The notes under the pieces are model-generated. The model was not told the DNA's origin, made no database searches, and saw only the letters and a list, made by a program, of their open reading frames with translations. Positions 50,148 to 56,164 of a stretch of 56,164 nucleotides of DNA are shown one piece after another; positions within the stretch are counted from its first letter, which is position 1; every line of letters begins with the position of its first letter. Origin of the DNA: a virus; the IMG/VR virus record IMGVR_UViG_3300030105_002581, positions 1 to 56,164 of that record, one strand, 5' to 3'. The translations under genes were made by a program, and so were the position numbers.

Positions 50148-50530
50148 TCTTCGTCGCTCTCGTTATAAGGTAATTCAACATACGTTATATTATTATACTC
50201 GCACCATTCACTTTTTCGTGAATCCCTTTTCCTTTGTTTTGCGAAATCTTGTGCCGACGTGTGGAATAGCGAGTTAAATTTATAATGTTGCTGGCCATGA
50301 ACCTCTATTACTAGCTTAATAGTATTGATGTAGAAATCAAAGAAAAGTTTCTCTCGTCTAGTAATTGGGACAGCTACCTCTTCCAGTATCTGGACGGTTG
50401 GGAAAAGATCTACTAGGATATTACGGGCTCGGAGATGTAGCTTAGAACGAGGACGCATGTCACTAGCGTTTATGACATACCCGTTAAGGTTCCACTTCTG
50501 TATCTCATTGTCTAGGTCTCTTATCTTCAT
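50114..50530 (-). CDS. Vsr-like/restriction-fold endonuclease
   Basis: The start at ATGA overlap with the upstream stop gives 138 residues; a longer reading adds ten doubtful residues. The core is FFDFYINTIKLVIEVHGQQHY with D65, E76 and H78, followed by KRDSRKSEWCEYNNITYVELPY. The E-V-H-G-Q-Q-H-Y string is typical of Vsr-like and phage DUF559-type nucleases. It could nick mismatches or flap DNA during recombination. It is adjacent to the RecA-like gene cluster. Confidence 0.75.
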   Translation of the reverse strand: MKIRDLDNEIQKWNLNGYVINASDMRPRSKLHLRARNILVDLFPTVQILEEVAVPITRREKLFFDFYINTIKLVIEVHGQQHYKFNSLFHTSAQDFAKQRKRDSRKSEWCEYNNITYVELPYNESDEEWQLKIKQRND

Positions 50531-50931
50531 CCAAGAACCTTCGCAACTAGAGCTCCCCATTTGAATAGTGTCTGCTTAGAACTTCTTTCGATCATTAGTG
50601 TTTCGTCAGGCATAACGATAGAGATCCTATTTTGTTTAAACTTATCCAAGAGACAGACAGCTAAGTCTTTCATAAACTCATCTATCTTACTAGATTCAGT
50701 TTCAACGCGAGGGTAATTGATGGCAGCGACCTCCCATCCATCCTCCGTGTAATGAGTTTTAGAGACGAAGGTAGTGTCCGTTACCCTAACAGGAATAGTC
50801 TGAGAATATTTCTCCTGAAATAGACCTATCTCCTTTATCAGATCCTTCTTAGAGAACGACTTAAGAGTCTCCTCATTGATAGAACCTAAGTATACCCTAA
50901 CTTCGTAAGTACTTCTAGACCTTATTTCCAT
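50527..50931 (-). CDS. Unknown protein next to the RecA-like gene
   Basis: The 134-residue product has mixed alpha/beta composition (STYEVRVYLGSINEETLKSF, TTFVSKTHYTEDGWEVAAINYPRVE) and no known motif. It overlaps the RecA-like gene by 17 bases and the Vsr-like gene by four, so it is made with recombination proteins. A mediator or single-strand-DNA-associated role is possible only by context. Confidence 0.6.
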   Translation of the reverse strand: MEIRSRSTYEVRVYLGSINEETLKSFSKKDLIKEIGLFQEKYSQTIPVRVTDTTFVSKTHYTEDGWEVAAINYPRVETESSKIDEFMKDLAVCLLDKFKQNRISIVMPDETLMIERSSKQTLFKWGALVAKVLG

Positions 50932-51955
50932 TATCTATACCCACCATTTCAAAGACTTCTTGCTCAAACTTTTTGTATTCGTCAGGGTTGTCTTCTAGAT
51001 AAGCCGCCAACTTAACCTTACCTTGAACCTTCTCACCATTAGGAAGGTTGACCCAAGATCCAGACTTTGATACTAGCCCGAAGTCAAGGAGGAGATCTGT
51101 CAATTCCATTTCTTTCCAGATTCCTTTTCCATATCTGATGTGGCTTTCCACCTTCTGTCCGGGAGGCCCAATAGCAGACGTAGTGATTTGCCAGTGTACG
51201 GTCTGACCTATCTGTGTATCTCCCTGCATGAGGGGCTGAGAGTGTGAGGCATGCAACTTAACGTCCACTTGATACTTCAACGCACCCCCGGACTTCTCTA
51301 TCTTAGCCTTGCCCCTGCCGAATCGTTGAAGGTTAGCCATAAGGTGAGTAATCCCAACGACAGTGACCCTATTGATAGGGAGAGCGTTAGAGATTCTTCT
51401 ACAAAACTTAGCCAGTATCTTCTGCACACTCATTACCTGATGGTCTGCAAGGTCTCCTGTTAGCTCTGCCTCACTTGAAAGAGCAGAGAAAGAGTCAACG
51501 ACAGCGACAGCTCCCGGTTTTGTATGTACAATATTATCTATAATACTTAAGTATTTCTCAGCAGATAGAATGTTCCCCTCTGTGGAGGAGATGATCTGCA
51601 TTTCCTCTGGGCTTAAGTCTAGCCCTGCGATACCAGTAAGGTCTCTTTTCTTTAGACGACCCTCTATATTCGCATAGTAAACTTTTCTATCGTGATTTTT
51701 TTGAGCATTGGCACAAAAGGTAAGGGCTGTTACTGTCTTCCCTACCTTCTCAGGCCCCGTCATAATAAACAGAGATCCTTCTGGGACTCCTCCTCCAAGT
51801 GCTATATCTAACTTTGGCCCAATAGAGATTATCTCAAGAGGTCTATCTACAATAGAAGAGGGGTCGTGAAGCACGTCCCCATATTCCTTCAGAATGTCCT
51901 TGTCTGCCGAGGATGATCCTTTAGCAGGTTCTTTTTCCTTCTTCGCCTTAGCCAT
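50915..51955 (-). CDS. RecA/UvsX-like recombinase
   Basis: The 346-residue product has Walker A GPEKVGKT (67-74), preceded by IGPKLDIALGGGVPEG as in RecA. Further on are YYANIEGRLKKRDL, Walker B AVAVVDSFSALS, and VVGITHLMAN. The loop with RFGRGKAKIEKSGGALKYQ fits the RecA L2/ATPase sensor region. It forms filaments on single-stranded DNA and catalyses strand exchange, central to recombination-dependent replication. It lies next to the Vsr-like nuclease. SSB-like and UvsY-like partners are not obvious. Confidence 0.87.
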   Translation of the reverse strand: MAKAKKEKEPAKGSSSADKDILKEYGDVLHDPSSIVDRPLEIISIGPKLDIALGGGVPEGSLFIMTGPEKVGKTVTALTFCANAQKNHDRKVYYANIEGRLKKRDLTGIAGLDLSPEEMQIISSTEGNILSAEKYLSIIDNIVHTKPGAVAVVDSFSALSSEAELTGDLADHQVMSVQKILAKFCRRISNALPINRVTVVGITHLMANLQRFGRGKAKIEKSGGALKYQVDVKLHASHSQPLMQGDTQIGQTVHWQITTSAIGPPGQKVESHIRYGKGIWKEMELTDLLLDFGLVSKSGSWVNLPNGEKVQGKVKLAAYLEDNPDEYKKFEQEVFEMVGIDNGNKV

Positions 51956-52382
51956 CTAAATCCCTCAGTTTTGATATGATTGATTTCTGATCATTATTAC
52001 TCTTATGAACAACATTTTCCTTATCGTTGACATTATAATCAACAGCCTCAGTCCTCTGGATTATTGAATCTTTCTTCTCTTGAATTATACCGTGCAAGAA
52101 CTTAGATCTTAAGGAATAAGTTCCCCAACAGCGAGAATCTTTCAGAGCAGCAACTACAGACTCTTCCCCAAACTCCTTAACTAGCTTGTTAGCTAGAGTA
52201 ATCTGGTATCTATAGTACGCCTTCCATTCCTTTATCTCCCAGAACTTAATTGGTAAGTCCTTCTTATCTTTCTGGGCCTTCTTCTCGCAGATCACCTCCG
52301 TGATGTACTGAGGAGCTGAGACCCATCCTTGAGGAGAGTACCTAGAAGGGTACTTGCTTTTCTCTGTTCTATTCTTGCTCAT
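51948..52382 (-). CDS. Unknown protein upstream of the RecA-like gene
   Basis: The 144-residue product is basic and helical, with a PSRYSPQGWVSAPQYITEVICEKKAQK segment, a WKAYYRYQITLANKLVKEFGEE helix, and a Ser/Asn/Asp-rich C-terminal tail (SNNDQKSIISKLRDLDG). It overlaps its neighbours on both sides. The pattern recalls proteins found before recA/uvsX genes in other phages, but the function is not known to me. Confidence 0.6.
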   Translation of the reverse strand: MSKNRTEKSKYPSRYSPQGWVSAPQYITEVICEKKAQKDKKDLPIKFWEIKEWKAYYRYQITLANKLVKEFGEESVVAALKDSRCWGTYSLRSKFLHGIIQEKKDSIIQRTEAVDYNVNDKENVVHKSNNDQKSIISKLRDLDG

Positions 52383-52708
52383 TTTCGAATACTATGGATC
52401 GCTCTGGTTCCACGATTGGATACTTTAACGTTCTTGTTCTTCTCTCTGTTTGTGTCTACCTTAATAGATCCAGCAGGAGTCATAATAGATACTCCGTCAT
52501 CACCATTAACAGTCTTCTTAAGAACCATGTCTGGAGAGTTCTCTTCTTTTTCTTTCTCTTCAAGTTCAGAGACATACTCCTCGACGAGACCAACGCTTCT
52601 ACCTAATACCTTGGCAATAGCTTTTGTCTCCATGTCGTTATGAAACATGCCCTCAATGCAATATTTCTCTGTAGTAGTAATCTTCTTTGCTGTGGATAAT
52701 TTACCCAT
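52379..52708 (-). CDS. Small helix-turn-helix protein
   Basis: The first half has TEKYCIEGMFHNDMETKAIAKVLGRSVGLVEEYV, which reads as a resolvase/sigma-4-like helix-turn-helix (KAIAKVLGRSVGLVEEYV being the recognition part). The second half is a charged, probably disordered tail (109 residues in all). It could be a phage transcription regulator acting on this operon or on the late promoters. Confidence 0.6.
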   Translation of the reverse strand: MGKLSTAKKITTTEKYCIEGMFHNDMETKAIAKVLGRSVGLVEEYVSELEEKEKEENSPDMVLKKTVNGDDGVSIMTPAGSIKVDTNREKNKNVKVSNRGTRAIHSIRK

Positions 52709-52709
52709 T

Positions 52710-53141
52710 TTAAAACTCTCTTTCTGCGTTACTTAGCCAAGCCGCATTTTTTGTCTTTAGGAATTGGATATAATAGTCGAATACTTTCTTTGTAACCTGT
52801 CGGAACACCCATTCTGGGCGACCAGCATGCTTAACGTTTCGTGCGGAAGTACCTTCTGAGTACATTCCGATAGGATTATAAAGTCTTCCGTGCTTCCCTA
52901 TCTTGGCAAAGAACTTAATCTTGTTACCATCAGGAGCAGTCTTAGCGTGAGCCTCGTGTCTGTCTTCAGCCTTCTTGTCTACGAGATCCTCAAGTCGAGG
53001 ATACCCGTCCTCATCTACGAAGTCCTGACTTCCAGAGACGGTGTAGACAGCCGTGTCTGAATCTGAGGGAACTCTCTTTTCCTTCTCTTCTTTTTCAGTT
53101 ATGTTGAAGATGGCGTTATCTATGTTTGTATACTCGCTCAT
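52710..53141 (-). CDS. Unknown protein (143 aa)
   Basis: The N-terminus is acidic. The C-terminal half has KFFAKIGKHGRLYNPIGMYSEG and WVFRQVTKKVFDYYIQFLKTKN, a phrase I recall from phage replication regions without a named function. It begins at an overlap with the zinc-ribbon gene and ends one base before the HTH gene. It is probably soluble. Confidence 0.6.
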   Translation of the reverse strand: MSEYTNIDNAIFNITEKEEKEKRVPSDSDTAVYTVSGSQDFVDEDGYPRLEDLVDKKAEDRHEAHAKTAPDGNKIKFFAKIGKHGRLYNPIGMYSEGTSARNVKHAGRPEWVFRQVTKKVFDYYIQFLKTKNAAWLSNAEREF

Positions 53142-53533
53142 TACTTACCCTTTTTTCTAGTGGATTTTCTTTTCTTCTTGACTGGTTCGTCCTTAGTCCA
53201 CTGAGTCGTTTCCGTAGGTCTCTCCATCCTAGACATTCCGTCTGGAAGGCTTTCAGTAGGCTCATCCTTCTTGGTCTTAAAATCGGCAGCCATATCTTCG
53301 CATTTCCATTTGCCGTATTGTTTTGTTTGTTTGTCTGCGTAGTGCCCAAGAGTTTTAACCTCAGACAGAGATAATGCAATAGCACTATAAACCTCGTCCT
53401 CTGAGAAGTCTCGGAAGACAGATTTCTTCTTCTTACACTCAGGGCATTTCTGCTTTTCTGTGTAATCTTCCATGCTAGATACAAGACTCCACTTATTAGA
53501 GCATGCTTCGCAATAAAAACTATATTCAGGCAT
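53141..53533 (-). CDS. FmdB-like zinc-ribbon protein
   Basis: I choose the ATG with GAGGG seven bases upstream (MPEYSFYCEACSNKW) over the start eight codons earlier. The 130-residue product opens like FmdB/CxxC_CxxC regulators: PEYSFYCEACSNKW...KCPECKKK, with two CxxC pairs about 20 residues apart. The remainder is helical and strongly basic at the C-terminus (KKKRKSTRKKGK), consistent with nucleic-acid binding. It could act in transcription or DNA handling. Confidence 0.7.
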   Translation of the reverse strand: MPEYSFYCEACSNKWSLVSSMEDYTEKQKCPECKKKKSVFRDFSEDEVYSAIALSLSEVKTLGHYADKQTKQYGKWKCEDMAADFKTKKDEPTESLPDGMSRMERPTETTQWTKDEPVKKKRKSTRKKGK

Positions 53534-53744
53534 CTTTGTTCCCTCTTCCTGCTTCAAATTTTGTTATGTATTGATCGCAATCTTTTTTCCGAAGAACTCT
53601 AGGGGAAGTATAGATAATCTTACCTTCACTTAAGAAGACAGCTCCATCTTCTAGTTCCATAACTTGGAAGTGCCAGTCAGAGGTTGCGGATTGAGTAGCA
53701 TCAACACACGCCGCATTGATAAACTGATAAACGAGCTTAGTCAT
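53526..53744 (-). CDS. Small hypothetical protein (72 aa)
   Basis: This is a short soluble protein with beta-type strands (WHFQVMELEDGAVFLSEGKIIYTS). It overlaps the next gene at ATGCCTGA. No motif. The overlap pattern supports it as a real gene in the operon. Confidence 0.55.
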   Translation of the reverse strand: MTKLVYQFINAACVDATQSATSDWHFQVMELEDGAVFLSEGKIIYTSPRVLRKKDCDQYITKFEAGRGNKDA

Positions 53745-53940
53745 TAAAGTATTCCTTGGGGTTTAAGCAATTCCTACAGTACACTCTAAAAGCTTCTGTT
53801 CCGAGAGACTTTTCTGACAACTTTATATGCATCTTACCATCAGGCTTACTGGTGGATTCGACACTCCTCACAGTAACAGTGACCTTTTCACCGTTCTTGA
53901 TTGTCCTGTCGCAAGAATCACAAGTATCTTTTCTTATCAT
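53737..53940 (-). CDS. Small zinc-binding protein (67 aa)
   Basis: CDSCDRTI near the N-terminus and YCRNCLN near the C-terminus give two CxxC pairs about 40 residues apart, likely one zinc site. The middle is strand-rich (KVTVTVRSVEST). The ATG has no ribosome binding site and follows TATAATACTATATC, so the mRNA may be leaderless. Role unknown. Confidence 0.6.
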   Translation of the reverse strand: MIRKDTCDSCDRTIKNGEKVTVTVRSVESTSKPDGKMHIKLSEKSLGTEAFRVYCRNCLNPKEYFND

Positions 53941-53948
53941 GATATAGT

Positions 53949-53955
53949 ATTATAC
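53949..53955 (-). promoter_or_regulatory. TATAATA promoter-like element before the zinc-binding gene
   Basis: On the - strand GTATAATACTATATC ends directly before the ATG; TATAAT is eight bases from the start codon. The spacing and lack of a -35 box match the element before the sigma factor gene. It lies in the 63-base gap after phoH and may start a transcript for the recombination genes. Confidence 0.4.
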
Positions 53956-54003
53956 TCTCAGTTCTTTGTTATTGGAGAGGCAAAAATACTAGACCTTAAG
54001 AAT

Positions 54004-54705
54004 TTATTCCATATTTGAGAAATCTTCTTGTAGGATAGGTTCGTTTAGCTGTCTTAATATCCTAGCTACTATGTCACTTCTAACGATATCTGAGTAGTCA
54101 AGTTCTGAGATGCCTACCCCTTCGACTCCTGACAGTCTATCCATGCAATTGGTGAGTGCTCCTTTTAGGTCTCCTAGATCACTCTGGTCAAGGTCTCCAT
54201 TAATGACAGCTTTAGAGTTTCTTCCTATCCTAGTGACGAACATTTTAATCTGCTCGAAGGTTGCGTTCTGTGCCTCGTCAAGAATCATGAAACAGTCATG
54301 AAAGTTTCTTCCTCTCATGTATTCCAGAGGGCATAGCTCTATAATCTCTTCTTCGCGGAACGCATCAACACTGTTCTTTGTTAGGTAGAGGTTCATTTCC
54401 TCTAAGATAGGAACGAGATAGGGATTTATCTTTTCGATCAAGGTTCCGGGAAGATGTCCTAGTCCTTTACCTGATGTGACAACAGGTCTTGTTATAATAA
54501 TCTTCTTTACTCTCTTCTCAAGAAGGTACTGACAAGCCAGCCCTACTGCGACGCTCGTCTTGCCTGACCCTGCTGGCCCAGAACAGAAGGTTATATCAGA
54601 GCAATCCATTTCTTCTATATAGTCTGCTTGATTAGACGTTTTAGCCTTAAGCCTTTTTCTTCTAGGAGCGTTTACAGGAGCTGGGTTCTTCTTTCTTCTT
54701 GCCAT
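54004..54705 (-). CDS. phoH: PhoH-like ATPase
   Basis: The 233-residue product has Walker A GPAGSGKT (43-50), IIITRPVVTSGKGLGHLPG typical of PhoH, Walker B MILDEAQNAT, and VINGDLDQSDL. The N-terminus is short and basic (RRKKNPAP...RRKRLKAK), like many phage PhoH proteins. PhoH proteins are P-loop NTPases linked to RNA or phosphate stress; their phage role is unsettled. AAAAGGAACCCT before the ATG gives a good ribosome binding site. It stands between the virion-like gene and the small zinc genes. Confidence 0.9.
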   Translation of the reverse strand: MARRKKNPAPVNAPRRKRLKAKTSNQADYIEEMDCSDITFCSGPAGSGKTSVAVGLACQYLLEKRVKKIIITRPVVTSGKGLGHLPGTLIEKINPYLVPILEEMNLYLTKNSVDAFREEEIIELCPLEYMRGRNFHDCFMILDEAQNATFEQIKMFVTRIGRNSKAVINGDLDQSDLGDLKGALTNCMDRLSGVEGVGISELDYSDIVRSDIVARILRQLNEPILQEDFSNME

Positions 54706-54811
54706 AGGGTTCCTTTTATAGGTTTAATCAAATACTAACAAAAATAATAGCTGGGTTGGTATCTCCCACTTTAAGAGCACGTATAGCCAGTATAAAAGCC
54801 GATTAAAAAAC

Positions 54812-55948
54812 TTAATTGCATCGACTGGTTGATAGGACGTAGGACTCGGGAATATACAGTTGAGAACCTGTGGCAGGAGGGAAGCTTCCTGTCTGCTTGC
54901 AGACCGTTGATCCTGAGGGGTCTCCCACAAACTCAAGAACATAACCCCATTTGCAACGATTACCTACGCTATGAGCTCCTCCCCAATTTCTAGACTTGAC
55001 TGTCCAACAATTAGTTAGAACGTTACAGCCAGTCACTGACGTAGAGCAGGAAATACCAGTCGCGTCATTATCCGCTCCAATATAGTTTGGATCTGGGAAT
55101 GTTACACAAGGACAGTCGCAAGTTGAGCCAGCAGAATACCATACTCCTGTAGAGTCACTAGCCCCACTCGGAGTGCTGAAATAATAATTGCACATACCAG
55201 CAACTCCCGTTAGACAAGTCCCTGTAGTGAAGGGGGTGACCCTTCCATACCCGAAGTCTATGGCATAGCTCGCAGACCATATGTCGTTGTATGCGCCGCT
55301 AACGCTCGTATGCCAGAATGCCTGAAATTGATGGGGATGAGTGAGAGAGACTCTCTCTCCTATCGAGTACTTAGGAACACCTCCAGAAACACAGACAGCG
55401 GATTGCTGCTTAAAGATAGTGGGGGCATATGGCCCAGATGCCGCCTTGTCAACTTTATCAGTTCTTACGGTAGGGATAGCCTCGCTCCGTTTTTCTATAT
55501 TATAAATTCCCTTAGGAACTGCTGGAGGCATCCAGTTGTGACCCTCCGCCGCGTTTGTACCGGAAGCCCAAACGCCAGAGGAACTGTTCCAATACCCCCT
55601 CCTTATAGAAGTTCCATACTCATAGGTATGAAAGCTTTCAGTGTAAGGATCTACGGGAGTTCCACTAGTATCAGAGTAATTTATTCGAGGCGTATAATCT
55701 GGATCTGGCCCAAAAGGTTTAGAAGGAGTAACGCCAGTGCTATGAGGGAATTCATCCATCCATTGAGCTGTACCTACCATAATCTGGAATATTGCAATAC
55801 CTACAGTAGGATCCACCTGTCCTGTTCCTGTAGTGGCAGAGTATGGGCCTCCAACTACTCCGTGATCATTAGCTATACCGCTAGGGTAACCATCCCTATA
55901 AATACCAGTCTCTTGATTTTCAGAGGTTAATCCTGTTATAAAATTCAT
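54812..55948 (-). CDS. Virion-like Gly/Ser/Thr-rich protein on the replication strand
   Basis: The 378-residue product is rich in Gly, Ser, Thr, Tyr and Pro, as in fibre or receptor-binding proteins (for example SASYAIDFGYGRVTPFTTG). At least a dozen Cys lie in the C-terminal part (CDCPC, SCSTSVTGCNVLTNC). There is no signal peptide. It has a clear ribosome binding site (AAGG, seven bases from ATG). A + strand frame opposite it (55310-55930) is open but looks like noise. Its location beside phoH, away from the tail genes, is odd for a virion protein. It might be an early-expressed adhesion or decoration protein. Confidence 0.6.
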   Translation of the reverse strand: MNFITGLTSENQETGIYRDGYPSGIANDHGVVGGPYSATTGTGQVDPTVGIAIFQIMVGTAQWMDEFPHSTGVTPSKPFGPDPDYTPRINYSDTSGTPVDPYTESFHTYEYGTSIRRGYWNSSSGVWASGTNAAEGHNWMPPAVPKGIYNIEKRSEAIPTVRTDKVDKAASGPYAPTIFKQQSAVCVSGGVPKYSIGERVSLTHPHQFQAFWHTSVSGAYNDIWSASYAIDFGYGRVTPFTTGTCLTGVAGMCNYYFSTPSGASDSTGVWYSAGSTCDCPCVTFPDPNYIGADNDATGISCSTSVTGCNVLTNCWTVKSRNWGGAHSVGNRCKWGYVLEFVGDPSGSTVCKQTGSFPPATGSQLYIPESYVLSTSRCN

Positions 55949-55961
55949 TGCAATACCTTTT

Positions 55962-56164
55962 TTATAGTTCTGTTATTTTAAGTTCAGTTTGACACATGGG
56001 ACATAGATCTATAACCATACCCTCATGAAGATTATTTCTGTGTTGTCCCAGTAAGATAGCCTGCATAATCATACTCTCTCTTGATTTGGAGTCTTCAGAG
56101 AGTTTATCAAGAGCTGGAACACTAATCGTTGGGACAGGTTTTTCTTTAGATACTTCTTTATGGA
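55962..56164 (-). CDS. Unknown protein, 3' part only
   Basis: The last 66 codons of a leftward gene run off the window edge; they read ...PTISVPALDKLSEDSK, then a helix MIMQAILLGQHRNNLHEG and a final DLCPMCQTELKITEL. The CPMC pair may be half of a zinc site whose other half is elsewhere, or a redox pair. Too little remains to name it. The stop is 13 bases before the next gene's start. Confidence 0.55.
   Translation of the reverse strand, partial: HKEVSKEKPVPTISVPALDKLSEDSKSRESMIMQAILLGQHRNNLHEGMVIDLCPMCQTELKITEL

Noticed and set aside
55310-55930. + strand frame of 206 codons opposite the virion-like gene
   Set aside because: Arg/Ser-rich noise. The opposite frame is longer and has a good start signal and a protein-like composition.
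1-56164. tRNA, rRNA, integrase or insertion sequence
   Set aside because: None of the intergenic gaps is long enough or folds like a tRNA, and no recombinase or transposase motif was found in any frame.

Overview
The window looks like part of the genome of a large tailed DNA phage (Caudoviricetes), most likely a long-tailed siphovirus. The evidence is a dense, almost gapless gene layout, a head-tail connector and tail module with a 2463-residue tape measure protein, and a phage replication module. I see no sheath gene, tRNA, rRNA, integrase, CRISPR array or host-like operon. The host cannot be read from the sequence. The gene families resemble those of uncultured marine or freshwater phages, but that is recollection and was not searched.

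The left half (1 to about 29.9 kb, all + strand) is the structural or late arm. It opens with a cassette that is not structural: a Cys/His-rich protein, a phosphoribosyltransferase-HAD fusion, a sulfotransferase-like protein, a polysaccharide pyruvyl transferase-like protein and a radical SAM enzyme. Small virion, connector and neck genes follow (4.2-7.7 kb), then the major tail tube (7.8-8.9 kb), a small membrane protein, an actin/Hsp70-like ATPase, three pre-tape genes (10.5-13.0 kb), the tape measure (13.0-20.4 kb), a tail-tip protein, a 1967-residue hub/fibre protein with C-terminal repeats, a protein with 30 cysteines, and two paralogous small proteins. Terminase, portal and capsid genes are absent and probably lie to the left.

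The right half (about 30.1-56.2 kb, all - strand) is the replication and metabolism arm, transcribed toward the first arm. Read in its own direction (right to left) it holds: an unknown CPMC protein (partial), a virion-like Gly/Ser-rich protein, PhoH, small zinc-binding proteins, an HTH protein, a RecA/UvsX-like recombinase, a Vsr-like nuclease, a zinc-ribbon protein, DnaB-like helicase, DnaG-like primase, dNMP kinase, a Cas4/RecB-like nuclease, a second PD-(D/E)XK nuclease, a DNA polymerase III alpha subunit split into two genes with a DnaQ-type exonuclease between them, a small sigma factor, a run of glycosyltransferase and sugar-nucleotide genes, a homing-type nuclease, and a Rad52-like annealing protein with its zinc-binding neighbour. 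The two arms converge between 29889 and 30086, where each strand has its own terminator candidate.

Taken together, the right arm encodes a largely self-sufficient replisome (polymerase, proofreader, helicase, primase, recombinase, annealing protein, nucleases, precursor kinase) plus a sigma factor that could switch on the late arm. Glycan-type enzymes occur in both arms: glycosyltransferases and a nucleotidyltransferase on the right; sulfate- and pyruvate-transfer enzymes and a radical SAM protein on the left. One inference is that the phage decorates its virion, its DNA or the host surface. The most unusual points are the split polymerase, the nuclease-like domain inside the tape measure, the actin-like ATPase in the tail operon, the shared Cys modules, and the recurring intergenic TGGTGTAT and TATAATA motifs.
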